From CAHJXF01 sp038240015 (GTDB lineage Bacteria; Pseudomonadota; Gammaproteobacteria; Burkholderiales; Burkholderiaceae_D), in contig JBBSEF010000008.1 in assembly GCA_038240015.1 (NCBI GenBank), positions 1-64,000 on the forward strand: a DNA stretch of 64,000 nucleotides, given 5' to 3'. Position 1 is the stretch's first letter. The number at the start of each line of letters is the position of its first letter. The translations under genes and the position numbers were made by a program. This document shows, piece after piece, positions 1 through 10,551 of this stretch. The notes under the pieces were generated by a model, which saw nothing but the letters and a program-made list of their open reading frames with translations, searched no databases and was not told the origin of the DNA.

Positions 1-810
1 CTTCGATCCGATCGCGCCGACATAGAACGCATCGCTCTTCAACGCTTCCATCAACGCGAGGTCGTCGAGCTTGGGGTCGTGCGTGAGCGCGACGATGGCG
101 CTGTGCGCATCGGGCTTCATCGCGATGACCGCGTCGTCGGGCATCTCGGTCGTCAGCGTGCTGCCGGGCACTTGCCATTGCGCGGTGTATTCCTCGCGAG
201 GGTCGCAGACGATGATCCCGTAGTCGAGCGCCTGCGCCATCTGCGCAAGGTAAAGCGTCATCTGTCCGGCGCCGACGATCAGGATGCGCCAGCTCGGGCC
301 GTGCAGTGTCGAGAGTGTGTCGTCGGTGAGCGCGAGCGTATCGCCGCGGCGATCGAAAGCGTCGGCGGGTTCGAGCGTCACGTCGCCTGATTCGAGATCG
401 AGCTTGCGACGCAGCCGCTGACCATCGGCCAGTGCGCGCACCAGATCATCGATGCGGGAGCGCTCGGTGATCGGTTCCATCACGAGCTCGATTGTTCCGC
501 CGCACGGCAGGCCGAATCGATTGGCTTCCTCGGCGCTGACGCCGTACTTCAGCCGCGCGGGCTTCGCGAGTGCGAGTCCCGCGCCGTCGGCGCTGCGGAC
601 TTTCGCGACCAGGTCGTCTTCAATGCAGCCACCCGAGACCGAGCCCGCGATGCTCGCCATGCCGGCTTCGTCTTCCCCGATCGCGACGATCGCGCCGACT
701 GGTCTCGGCGCCGAGCCCCACGTCTGCACGATCGTGCCCATCGTGACGCGACGACCTTCGGCGCGCCATGCGGCGATGGTCTTCAATACATTGATGTCGA
801 CGTTGTCCAT
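1..810 (-). CDS. XdhC/CoxI-family molybdenum cofactor insertion protein (partial, 3' end outside window)
   Basis: The frame starts at the ATG whose complement lies at 808-810 and stays open for 270 codons to the left edge, so the C-terminus is missing. The N-terminal part has the XdhC signatures: a Gly/Ser-rich stretch AGSVSGGCIEDD near residue 50, then FGLPCGGTIELVMEP. The later part enters a Rossmann-type domain at ILIVGAGQM. XdhC-family proteins bind the molybdopterin cytosine or guanine cofactor and deliver it, often sulfurated, to hydroxylases of the xanthine/CO dehydrogenase type. The gene is divergent from coxS with about 145 bases between the starts, which fits a maturation role for the CoxSLM enzyme. 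CoxF and CoxI belong to the same broad family; I cannot tell which it matches best. Confidence 0.85.
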   Translation of the reverse strand, partial: MDNVDINVLKTIAAWRAEGRRVTMGTIVQTWGSAPRPVGAIVAIGEDEAGMASIAGSVSGGCIEDDLVAKVRSADGAGLALAKPARLKYGVSAEEANRFGLPCGGTIELVMEPITERSRIDDLVRALADGQRLRRKLDLESGDVTLEPADAFDRRGDTLALTDDTLSTLHGPSWRILIVGAGQMTLYLAQMAQALDYGIIVCDPREEYTAQWQVPGSTLTTEMPDDAVIAMKPDAHSAIVALTHDPKLDDLALMEALKSDAFYVGAIGSK

Positions 811-862
811 GCGCAGCGCAGGTGATTGTTGACACACGATGGTAGAGCAAAGAAAGCGACTC

Positions 863-892
863 TTGCGAAGCTCACAATTCCCACTCCATAAT
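863..892 (+). promoter_or_regulatory. Candidate sigma-70 promoter for the cox operon
   Basis: TTGCGA (863-868) and CATAAT (887-892) are separated by 18 bases and lie about 60 bases before the coxS start. Each hexamer has one or two mismatches to the consensus. This is a by-eye match only. A TTGACA is also present at 829-834 but has no good -10 partner. Confidence 0.3.
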
Positions 893-954
893 GCCCCCGC
901 AATCCCGGCGCGCCCGATCGACCGCCGCCGCAAAAAAAATCCAAAGGAGACCGC

Positions 955-1431
955 ATGGCCACGACGCTTTTCCTGCGCGTGAACGGCAAGGATGTCACAC
1001 GCGACATCGAACCCAACACGCTGCTCGTGACCTTCATCCGCGAGACCTTGCGGCTGACCGGCACGCACATCGGTTGCGACACTGCGCAGTGCGGCGCATG
1101 CACCGTGCATCTCGACGGTCATGCGGTGAAGTCGTGCAACGTGCTCGCGTTGCAGGCCGCAGGCCGCGAGGTGACGACCATCGAAGGCGTCGAAGCCGCC
1201 GATGGCGCGATGCATCCGATGCAGGCCGCGTTCAAGGAATGCCACGGCCTACAGTGCGGCTACTGCACGCCGGGCATGGTAATGAGCGCGATCGATCTCG
1301 TGAACAATCATGCCGAGAACGCGAGCGACGATCGCAAGATTCGCGAGGCGCTGGTCGGCAACTTCTGCCGGTGCACGGGTTATCAGAACATCGTCAAGGC
1401 GATTCAGACCGGCGCGGCGGGGATGAAATAG
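955..1431 (+). CDS. coxS: CO dehydrogenase-type small subunit, [2Fe-2S] protein
   Basis: This 158-residue protein has the two iron-sulfur domains of molybdenum hydroxylase small subunits. The plant-ferredoxin-like cluster uses Cys41, Cys46, Cys49 and Cys61 (motif GCDTAQCGAC). The C-terminal four-helix cluster uses Cys101, Cys104, Cys138 and Cys140 (QCGYCTPGM and CRCTGY). It passes electrons from the molybdenum site of CoxL to the FAD of CoxM. A strong Shine-Dalgarno sequence, AAAGGAGA, lies just upstream of the ATG. Length is normal for the family. It is the first gene of the cox operon, here in the order S-L-M, whereas the classical Oligotropha operon has M-S-L. Confidence 0.95.
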   Translation: MATTLFLRVNGKDVTRDIEPNTLLVTFIRETLRLTGTHIGCDTAQCGACTVHLDGHAVKSCNVLALQAAGREVTTIEGVEAADGAMHPMQAAFKECHGLQCGYCTPGMVMSAIDLVNNHAENASDDRKIREALVGNFCRCTGYQNIVKAIQTGAAGMK

Positions 1432-1434
1432 CAT

Positions 1435-1516
1435 CTTCCCGGCGCAGGCCGGGACCCAAGTTCTGCGCGAAGCGATACACGAACCAATACTTGGACCCCG
1501 GCCTTCGCCGGGGCGA
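1435..1516. repeat. REP-like palindromic repeat inside the cox operon
   Basis: Two perfect GC-rich hairpins bracket a spacer. CCCGGC-GCAG-GCCGGG is at 1438-1453 and CCCCGGC-CTTC-GCCGGGG at 1496-1513. Between them an outer pair, CCAAGT (1456-1461) and ACTTGG (1489-1494), can also base-pair. The composition matches the common proteobacterial intergenic repeats of the type 'CCCCGGCTTCGCCGGGG'. It fills most of the coxS-coxL gap. A related single hairpin is at 22626-22645. Confidence 0.8.
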
Positions 1517-1543
1517 CGGATCAAGATCCCGGAGGCACTACAC

Positions 1544-3901
<2,358 letters not shown>

Positions 3902-3915
3902 TCCGGAGAAAACAA

Positions 3916-4713
3916 ATGCAAGCCTTCGAATACCAGCAACCGAAAAACGTGGTCGATGCGGTCAAGGCGCTTGCGAATGGCAAGGGCGATGCGAAGTTCA
4001 TCGCGGGCGGACAGACTTTGTTGCCTGCAATGCGCCTTGGACTTGCTGCGCCGAGCGCGCTGATCGATCTCGATGGCGTCGATGGATTGAAAGGCATCAC
4101 GGTCGATGGCAAGACCATCACGATCGGCGCGATGACGCGTCATGCCGAAGTCGCCGCGTCCGATGACGTGAAGAAAATGATTCCCGCGCTCGCGCACCTG
4201 GCCGAGATGATCGGCGACCGGCAGGTGCGCAATCGTGGCACGATCGGCGGCAGCGTCGCGAACAACGATCCTGCGGCGTGTTATCCGTCGGCAGTGCTCG
4301 CGCTAGACGCGACCATCAAGACCGACAGGCGCAGCATCGCGGCGAAGGATTTTTTCAAGGGGCTGTACGAGACCGCGCTGGAAGCCAACGAGCTGCTCGT
4401 GTCGATCAGCTTCACTGCGCCCGAGAAGGCGGCCTACTACAAGTTCCGGCAGCAGGCTTCGCACTTTCCCATCGTGGGAGTGTTTGTCGTGAAGACCGCG
4501 AATGGCGCGCGCGTCGCCATCACGGGCGCGGGGCCGGTGGTGTTTCGCGTCAAGGCCCTTGAAGACGCGCTCGACAAGAAGTGGGCGCCTGAGAGTTGCG
4601 AGGGCGTCGCCGTCGACGCGAAAGGGCTCAACGGCGACATGCATGCGTCGTCCGACTATCGCGCGCATTTGATTCCCGTGATCGCCAAGCGCGCCGTTGC
4701 CGAAGCGAAGTAG
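3916..4713 (+). CDS. coxM: CO dehydrogenase-type medium subunit, FAD-binding
   Basis: This 265-residue flavoprotein subunit has both FAD-binding signatures of the family: AGGQTLLP at about residues 30-37 and TIGGSVANNDPA starting at Thr109. It takes electrons from the CoxS iron-sulfur clusters and passes them to the acceptor, quinone in CO dehydrogenases. The start is the ATG at 3916, which has GGAG upstream and lies 14 bases after the coxL stop. The same frame is open further upstream, but that stretch overlaps coxL and reads as an Arg-rich shadow. Length is slightly short but normal for the family (about 265-290). Confidence 0.93.
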   Translation: MQAFEYQQPKNVVDAVKALANGKGDAKFIAGGQTLLPAMRLGLAAPSALIDLDGVDGLKGITVDGKTITIGAMTRHAEVAASDDVKKMIPALAHLAEMIGDRQVRNRGTIGGSVANNDPAACYPSAVLALDATIKTDRRSIAAKDFFKGLYETALEANELLVSISFTAPEKAAYYKFRQQASHFPIVGVFVVKTANGARVAITGAGPVVFRVKALEDALDKKWAPESCEGVAVDAKGLNGDMHASSDYRAHLIPVIAKRAVAEAK

Positions 4714-4714
4714 T

Positions 4715-5629
4715 TTGAATCTTCCCGCGTCGATAGCCGCGACAGTCACCGCGCTTGCGACGCAGGACTACATCGCCGATCGTCGGCTCGCGACGGCGCT
4801 TTTTCTCGCGCTGCGATTGCAGCGTCCGTTGTTCGTCGAAGGCGAGCCCGGCACCGGCAAGACCGAGCTCGCGAAGGCGGTCGCTACGATGCTCGGTCGT
4901 CCGCTGATCCGCTTGCAATGCTACGAAGGGCTCGATCTCGCCGGCGCTGCGTACGAGTGGAACTACGCGCGGCAGATGATCGAGATTCGTCTCGCTGAAC
5001 ACGATGCGTCGGGAGCAGGAGCGGCGTCGAAGCAGGCGCTCGCCGCCGATCTCTTCTCGGATCGCTTCCTGATTCCGCGCCCATTGCTGCAGGCCATCGA
5101 CCCCAGGCAGCCGGTGCCGCCGGTGTTGTTGATCGACGAGCTCGACCGCGCTGACGAGCCCTTCGAAGCCTTCCTGCTCGAAGTGTTGTCGGACTTCCAG
5201 ATCACGATTCCAGAGACCGGCACCGTCAAGGCGACGACACCGCCGATCGTGATCGTCACGTCCAACCGCACGCGCGAGATCCACGACGCGATCAAGCGCC
5301 GCTGCCTGTATCACTGGGTCGGCTTTCCCGATGCGGCGCGCGAATACGACATCCTCCTGCGCCGCGTGCCCGGCATCGAAGCCACGCTCGCGCGCGAGAT
5401 CGTCGGGTTCGTTCAGCGCTTGCGCGCGTCCGATGTCTTCAAGCGACCGGGGATTGCCGAAACGGTCGAGTGGTCGCGCGCATTGCTGCAACTCGATGCG
5501 ATCGTGCTCGATCCGGAAGTCGTCAACGACACGCTTGGCGTCCTGCTCAAGTATCAGGACGACATCGCGAAGGTGTCGGGTTCGGAAGCCGCGCGGCTGA
5601 TCGCCGAACTGCGTGAAGCGACCGCATGA
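4715..5629 (+). CDS. coxD: MoxR-type AAA+ ATPase CoxD
   Basis: This AAA+ ATPase has Walker A GEPGTGKTE, Walker B LLIDELDRAD and a sensor-1 region IVTSNRTREIHDAI with the following Arg finger area KRRCLYHW. It is about 304 residues long. In CO dehydrogenase assembly CoxD helps form the [CuSMoO2] centre at the expense of ATP. There is no ATG in the right place: TTG codons at 4697 (overlapping coxM) and 4715 (two bases after the coxM stop) are the possible starts. I chose 4715, with moderate confidence. It is followed directly by coxE, the usual MoxR plus VWA-protein pairing. Confidence 0.9.
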   Translation: MNLPASIAATVTALATQDYIADRRLATALFLALRLQRPLFVEGEPGTGKTELAKAVATMLGRPLIRLQCYEGLDLAGAAYEWNYARQMIEIRLAEHDASGAGAASKQALAADLFSDRFLIPRPLLQAIDPRQPVPPVLLIDELDRADEPFEAFLLEVLSDFQITIPETGTVKATTPPIVIVTSNRTREIHDAIKRRCLYHWVGFPDAAREYDILLRRVPGIEATLAREIVGFVQRLRASDVFKRPGIAETVEWSRALLQLDAIVLDPEVVNDTLGVLLKYQDDIAKVSGSEAARLIAELREATA

Positions 5630-5648
5630 ATTGTTCTGTCGTGCGCCA

Positions 5649-6839
5649 ATGACTACGGCCAGCTATTCGCCCGGTCATCTCGCCGAGAACGTGATGCACT
5701 TCGCGCGCGTGCTGCGAAGCACCGGTCTGCCGTTGGGTAGCGACCGTATCCGCCTCGCGCTCGAGGCCTTGGCCGTAGCGGGACTCGAATCGCGCGCCGA
5801 TCTGCATGCGACGCTGACAACCTGCCTGATCGATCGGCCCGAGCATCAGGCTATGTTCGATCAGGCTTTCCATCTTTTCTGGCGGGATCCCGATCTGCTC
5901 GGCCGCATGATGGCGATGCTGTTGCCGCGCGTGCAGGGTCGTGCGCAGGATGCAGGCGTGCGTCCGGCAGAGAACCGTCGGCTCGCGGACGCGCTGTTTC
6001 CGAAGCGCCCCGACACCACACCGCGCGTGCAGCAGCGAGAAGAAATCCTCATCGACGCGACGCTGACGGTCTCGGACCGCGAGCGTCTGTTCAAAGCCGA
6101 CTTCGAAACCATGACCGCCGAAGAATGGGGCGAAGCCAAGCGCAGGGTCGCGACACTGGCCTTCAACGTCGAACGCATCGCGACGCGTCGCACGAGGCGG
6201 TCCGCGCGCGGCCGTCTCGATTGGCGCCGCACGATGCAGGCGTCTGCGCGCGGCGGCGCGATGACGTTGCGCTTTCGCCAGCCGAGAACACAAGCTGTCC
6301 CGTTGGTGGTGATCGCCGACATCTCGGGCTCGATGAGCCGCTATTCGCGCATGTTGCTGCACTTCGCGCATGCGTTGTCCGCGCAGCGCGACAGGGGCGC
6401 GCAACGCGTGTCGACCTTCGTCTTCGGCACGCGGCTCACGTCGATCACGCGCGCATTGCGCATGCGCGACCCCGACGCGGCGGTGGCATCGGTGGTGAAC
6501 GCGGTCGATGACTGGTCGGGAGGCACGCGCATTGCCGCGTGCCTCGCGGACTTCAACCGAACCTGGTCGCGGCGCGTGCTTGCGCAAAACGCGACGGTTC
6601 TGCTCGTCACCGATGGACTCGAACACGGCGAGACCGACGGGGCAAGTCTTGCATTCGAAATCGAGCGGCTCTCCAAATCCTGTCGCAAGCTGGTGTGGCT
6701 CAACCCGCTATTGCGCTATCAGGGCTTCGAGCCGCGTGCGGCGGGCATACGCGCGATGCTGCCGCACGTCGACCGTTTCGTGCCGGCGCACAATCTGGAA
6801 AGTCTCGCGGCGCTTGCCGAAGTGCTCGCCGACGTCTGA
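5649..6839 (+). CDS. coxE: VWA-domain protein CoxE
   Basis: This 396-residue protein is of the CoxE family. The C-terminal half is a von Willebrand factor A domain with a full metal-ion-dependent adhesion site: DISGSMSRY (DxSxS), a later Thr in SGGTRI, and VTDGLEHG with the Asp. The N-terminal half is helical and Arg-rich, as usual for the family. CoxE is the partner of the MoxR ATPase CoxD in maturing the CO dehydrogenase metal centre. The start is the ATG at 5649; an in-frame start at 5613 would overlap coxD. The gap to coxD is 19 bases. Confidence 0.9.
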   Translation: MTTASYSPGHLAENVMHFARVLRSTGLPLGSDRIRLALEALAVAGLESRADLHATLTTCLIDRPEHQAMFDQAFHLFWRDPDLLGRMMAMLLPRVQGRAQDAGVRPAENRRLADALFPKRPDTTPRVQQREEILIDATLTVSDRERLFKADFETMTAEEWGEAKRRVATLAFNVERIATRRTRRSARGRLDWRRTMQASARGGAMTLRFRQPRTQAVPLVVIADISGSMSRYSRMLLHFAHALSAQRDRGAQRVSTFVFGTRLTSITRALRMRDPDAAVASVVNAVDDWSGGTRIAACLADFNRTWSRRVLAQNATVLLVTDGLEHGETDGASLAFEIERLSKSCRKLVWLNPLLRYQGFEPRAAGIRAMLPHVDRFVPAHNLESLAALAEVLADV

Positions 6840-6871
6840 ACGCCAACATCCAACGACTCACGAGGTAGATC

Positions 6872-7354
6872 ATGCAAATGAAAGGCGAACAGCTTCTGCC
6901 GGTCACGCAACAGACCGCGTGGGAAGCGCTCAACGATACGTCGTTGTTGAAGGAATCGATTCCCGGTTGCGAGTCGATCGAGCCGTCGACGGCCGAAGGC
7001 GAATCGATGCCCACGCCCAGCGTTTACGACCTCGTGATGGTGGCCGCGATCGGCCCGGTCAAAGCGACGTTCAAGGGCAAGTTGCAGCTGATGGATCTGG
7101 ACCCGCCCAACGCCTACACGATTCGCTTCGAAGGCAGCGGCGGCATCGCGGGATTCGGCAAGGGAACTGCCGCGGTCAAGTTGATTCCGGCCGAAGGGTC
7201 GGGGACCAGGCTCGACTACGAAGCCAACGCGACCGTCGGCGGCAAGATCGCGCAGGTGGGGTCGCGCCTGATCGACATGGCCGCCAGAAAGATCGCCGAC
7301 AACTTCTTCGAGAATTTCAACGAAGCGTTGAAGAAGCGGCAGGCCGATCACTGA
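6872..7354 (+). CDS. coxG: CoxG, SRPBCC-fold CO dehydrogenase accessory protein
   Basis: This 160-residue protein belongs to the CoxG family within the START/SRPBCC superfamily. It begins MQMKGEQLLP and carries the family-typical IPGCESIEP and TFKGKLQL segments and a C-terminal NFFENFNEAL helix. In Oligotropha CoxG helps anchor CO dehydrogenase at the inner face of the cytoplasmic membrane. GAGGT precedes the ATG with good spacing. It is the last gene of the S-L-M-D-E-G operon. No rho-independent terminator is evident after it. Confidence 0.88.
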   Translation: MQMKGEQLLPVTQQTAWEALNDTSLLKESIPGCESIEPSTAEGESMPTPSVYDLVMVAAIGPVKATFKGKLQLMDLDPPNAYTIRFEGSGGIAGFGKGTAAVKLIPAEGSGTRLDYEANATVGGKIAQVGSRLIDMAARKIADNFFENFNEALKKRQADH

Positions 7355-7433
7355 CGAAATTGGTCGATTGCGCCTGACGACGATGCGCTGCGCCTGCGGC
7401 GTTTCGTCCAACGCATGCGACTCGGTTGAAGTG

Positions 7434-7444
7434 AGCTATCTAGC
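7434..7444. repeat. 11-bp direct repeat, left copy
   Basis: AGCTATCTAGC occurs here and again at 9443-9453, on the far side of the antitoxin remnant and the cytochrome gene. It contains the generally rare CTAG tetramer. It may mark the edges of an inserted segment or may be chance. Confidence 0.35.
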
Positions 7445-7485
7445 TATGACGAGCGAGCGCCTGTCGTTCCATCCGGGGAGCCGCC

Positions 7486-7669
7486 ATGACCGAGATTGCC
7501 TTGTCGAAGCAAAGAACCGCCTGTCGGAACTGATCGCGCGCGTGGAGGCGGGAGAAGATTCGTGATCACGCGGCGAGGTAAACCTGTGGCGCGGCTGGCA
7601 CGCAGCGAGGTCGATGCCACGCAGAAGCGCGCTCAGAAGGCGATCGCGAAAAGGAAGCTAACTTGCTAA
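7486..7669 (+). pseudogene. Frameshifted Phd/YefM-type antitoxin remnant
   Basis: Reading across three frames restores an antitoxin-like protein. It begins MTEIAL at 7486, continues in the next frame from about 7506 as EAKNRLSELIARVEAGED, and continues from 7559 as FVITRRGKPVARL to a TAA at 7667-7669. This is the classical N-terminal core of Phd/YefM antitoxins (AKxxLSeLixrve.GEd.vITrrGkPVArL). Each frame change is explained by loss of one base, in a G run near 7506 and in a T run near 7559. No toxin gene follows; the next gene is a cytochrome. Both losses are homopolymer shortenings, so sequencing error is an alternative to true decay. Confidence 0.75.
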
Positions 7670-7772
7670 AAGTTCGGAACGGCAAAAACTAAGAACGCAC
7701 CAGCGCGACAAAGACTGAACCACGATCAGGACCGACCGGCGGGCCGCGTGTCATTCGTCTTTGGAGCGAAGC

Positions 7773-9428
7773 ATGAATATCGCAACACGGAGTCGTTCGC
7801 CCATCTCGGCCGTCGCCCCCCTTCTTTTTTCAGGACTGCTTTTAGCGTTGGCAGGATGTGGCGGCCACGATGACGGTTCGCCTGTGGCGCCGCTTCCGAC
7901 CGGATCCGATGGCCCGGTTTCGACCGAGCAGCCGGTGATTCATCAAGCCGGAAACCCGACGGCGGGTCAGCAGGTGTTTCGCTTCGAGTTGTTCGGCAAT
8001 GAACGCTTCTGGACCGATGCGCTCAAGCTGCAGCAAGGGATGATGGCGACCGGCATGACGCCGCTCAGAGCGTTGCGGGAATTGGGACTGAGCATCGACA
8101 TCGACGGCCTCGATAGTGCGACCCAGGCCACGCTGAATGCGGAATCGAAAACCGATTTGAGCGCGGCCAACGCGCCGACGCTCAACAGTCCTGCCGCGCT
8201 CATCAGGATGATCAATGCCAATGCGGTGATCGGTCTGGTCGCCAAGGATTCCAACAACGACGGCGTGATCGATATCACCAAAGGCGACAAGACGGGAATC
8301 AGCTGTGCGCTATGCCATACAGCGTCGGATCGCTCGGTGCTGAGCACGGCCAGCGGTGGTGCCATCGGCAAGCGGCTGGACGGACGCGCGGCCCACAACC
8401 TGAACTTCGGCACACTGGTCGCCACAGGCTTGAACTCCCGCGCCTTTTACCCGGTGCTGCAACTTGCGTTGAACGCCAACGGCGGCAAGACCCTGGGACG
8501 TGCTCCGACCGGATTGACTCCGACCTCGACCGAGGCCGAGGTCGATGCCTATCTGAGCAACCCCGCATTCTATCCAGTCGGTATGTTCGACGACACGCCC
8601 GACGGCAATGGCGATCCGATGCACAACTCGGCGTTGTTTCGCACCGACCTCGCCGCGCCGTGGGGTACCGACGGCGCCATCGCAAGGCTCGACAACTTCG
8701 GCAATCTGGTTTACACCGCCTTGCTCGACCCGACCAACCTGACGACTTCCGGCGGACGCGCCTTTCTCGTCAAGCTCGGCGGCGCGGCGGCCGGTAACGA
8801 GATCGTCGATGGATATCTCCAGGTGCTGGCTGCCACCGGCGTCACCGGTTTTCCGTACGTACAAGCCCCCGTGAGTCCACTGGCCGGCACCGAGGACGCG
8901 CCGCTGGGCAATCGCGTGGACAACACCAAGTTGATCGACATGAACGGTTACTTGAATAGCCTGCAGGCGCCCGCCGGCGTGGTGGCCGATGCTGCAGCCG
9001 GTGCGCGCGGACGCGTCCTGTTTCGCAACAACTGCACCGCGTGCCACAACGTCGATCAGGGCAAGGCCGTGCCCGCGTTCACCGTGCCGATGAAAACCAT
9101 CTTACCGGGCGACGCACCGGTCGTGCTGCTGGCGGCGCGCGTGCCGCCGCTCAACCCGATCCTGGATACGCCGGGAAATATCTTCGACGACAAGATGGCG
9201 GTAGTGAATGCGAGCATACGCGGAGGCATTCGCGGCATTCAATTGCCGCTCTTGCTCGACCTGGTGCGCAAGCCCAACTTCCTGCACGACAATTCGGTGC
9301 CGAATCTGGACACGCTGCTCAATCCGAGCCGCGGGCCGCTCGCACCGCATCCGTTCTATTTCTCCGATACGGCGCAGCGAGCCGACATGGTCGAGTTTCT
9401 GCGCGGTCTGGACACCAACAGCCGTTGA
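7773..9428 (+). CDS. Di-haem c-type cytochrome lipoprotein
   Basis: This 551-residue exported lipoprotein has a signal peptide ending in the lipobox LALAGC, followed at once by GGHDDGSPV. Two haem-binding CXXCH motifs are visible: CALCH at residues 178-182 and CTACH at 421-425. A stretch SNNDGVIDITKGD resembles a calcium-binding loop. The two haem sites are about 240 residues apart, which suggests two separate cytochrome domains, as in di-haem peroxidase-like or c-type electron carrier families, but I do not recognise a precise family. The start is the ATG at 7773, preceded by GGAG. It stands alone, convergent with the next gene. Confidence 0.85.
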   Translation: MNIATRSRSPISAVAPLLFSGLLLALAGCGGHDDGSPVAPLPTGSDGPVSTEQPVIHQAGNPTAGQQVFRFELFGNERFWTDALKLQQGMMATGMTPLRALRELGLSIDIDGLDSATQATLNAESKTDLSAANAPTLNSPAALIRMINANAVIGLVAKDSNNDGVIDITKGDKTGISCALCHTASDRSVLSTASGGAIGKRLDGRAAHNLNFGTLVATGLNSRAFYPVLQLALNANGGKTLGRAPTGLTPTSTEAEVDAYLSNPAFYPVGMFDDTPDGNGDPMHNSALFRTDLAAPWGTDGAIARLDNFGNLVYTALLDPTNLTTSGGRAFLVKLGGAAAGNEIVDGYLQVLAATGVTGFPYVQAPVSPLAGTEDAPLGNRVDNTKLIDMNGYLNSLQAPAGVVADAAAGARGRVLFRNNCTACHNVDQGKAVPAFTVPMKTILPGDAPVVLLAARVPPLNPILDTPGNIFDDKMAVVNASIRGGIRGIQLPLLLDLVRKPNFLHDNSVPNLDTLLNPSRGPLAPHPFYFSDTAQRADMVEFLRGLDTNSR

Positions 9429-9437
9429 ATCGACAAC

Positions 9438-9455
9438 TGGCTAGCTATCTAGCCA
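9438..9455. terminator. Small hairpin between convergent genes
   Basis: TGGCTAG-CTAT-CTAGCCA is a perfect 7-bp stem with a 4-base loop, placed between the stops of the cytochrome gene (+) and the cNMP-binding gene (-). It has no T-run, so a role in termination is only possible. It includes the right copy of the 11-bp repeat AGCTATCTAGC. Confidence 0.35.
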
Positions 9456-9496
9456 ACACGCTGTGTGTGGGCTCGCACAACGCCGGACACGTCGCC

Positions 9497-10120
9497 TCAA
9501 ACATTGGCGACGACCGGCGTGTGCTGCAAATCGCGCAACAGTCGCTGCACGATTAGACGAATCAGAAAAAATCCGAGTTTGGGATTCTGGAAATAAAGAA
9601 GATAGATCGCTTCGTCGCTCATCGTGTAGCAGACGCAAACGGTTTCGCAAACGACGGTCGCGGTCCGTTTGCGATCTTCGGTAAACAATCCGATTTCTCC
9701 CACGAGACTGCCCGGGCCTAGCGTTTGATTGATCTCCGGGATGCGGACCGTTCCGCTGCGGATATAGATCAACTCGTGCGCAATGTCACCCTTCTTGAAC
9801 AGCACCGTCTTTGCCGCGTAACTCTTCTTCTTCATGTGCGGCAGCAGCCAGTCCTTGAGCGGCGTATCGGCGTTGGCCTGTTCGAGCGACTTGAGCAATC
9901 GCCGCAAGTCCCACAGGCGATAGACGTTCACGCTGAGCAGGGCGATTTGCAAACTGGAATTGATCCAGTCGTACTGCAGAGCCGCGTGCACGATAAACAG
10001 GAAGTTGGCGCCGACGGCGAAAATTCGCAGCGGGACCATCCGCTTCATCAAGTTGCTCGTGATCGTAAGCCCGCCGGCCAGCGCGCCGAAGATCAGTGCG
10101 ACTTCAAATTGGGTCAGCAT
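9497..10120 (-). CDS. Popeye-like membrane protein with cyclic nucleotide-binding domain
   Basis: This 207-residue protein has an N-terminal membrane part and a C-terminal cNMP-binding fold. About three hydrophobic segments are visible, including VALIFGALAGGLTI and IFAVGANFLFIVHAAL. The cNMP-binding domain has KGDIAHELIYIRSGTVRI, then GPGSLVGEIGLFTEDRKRTAT, which matches the phosphate-binding cassette pattern GE(I/L)xL....RTAT. No C-terminal DNA-binding helix is present, so it is not a Crp-type regulator. The layout resembles bacterial relatives of Popeye proteins. The start at 10120 has GGAG in front; the frame is open further upstream but reads as non-protein. Likely a membrane sensor of cAMP or cGMP; this is inferred. 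Confidence 0.75.
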   Translation of the reverse strand: MLTQFEVALIFGALAGGLTITSNLMKRMVPLRIFAVGANFLFIVHAALQYDWINSSLQIALLSVNVYRLWDLRRLLKSLEQANADTPLKDWLLPHMKKKSYAAKTVLFKKGDIAHELIYIRSGTVRIPEINQTLGPGSLVGEIGLFTEDRKRTATVVCETVCVCYTMSDEAIYLLYFQNPKLGFFLIRLIVQRLLRDLQHTPVVANV

Positions 10121-10551
10121 CGAGACTCCATCGGCGAACGGCAACGAGGCAAGCGGGGTGGCCGCGATCACGCTTCGAACGCCTCCGGTCCCGGCCGGTT
10201 TGATAGCATACTTTTCGAGCCGTTGAAATGCGCATCGCCCGGCGCCGCCACGTCGGCCAGTTGGACCTCGCACTTCCGGGGTGTCGCAGTTGCCGTGCCA
10301 TTCCACAGCAGTCGCAGACCTCGCGTCGCCGAGGAGCGGTTCGCTGGCTTTCGCTCGCTACGAAAGCGTCAACCGGGCCGATGCGTGGCGAGCGCGCTCA
10401 GCTCGACGATGGCGCCGTCCCTCCGAGGGATAGCTCGATGCGAACGCGTGCGAAGGCTTCGCATCAGTTCGCCATCGCGATCAGATCGGCGCCTTGCGAG
10501 GCCGGCTTGCAAATCGCGCGGCGCAATCGTGGGCCGGGGCCCACCGATGGT
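10121..10551. other. Non-coding stretch, nothing recognised
   Basis: This stretch of about 430 bases lies between two minus-strand genes. Open frames here have Arg-rich, low-complexity translations and no ribosome-binding sites. It presumably holds the promoter of the cNMP-binding gene (near 10121-10250). I see no RNA gene, terminator or repeat. Confidence 0.5.
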
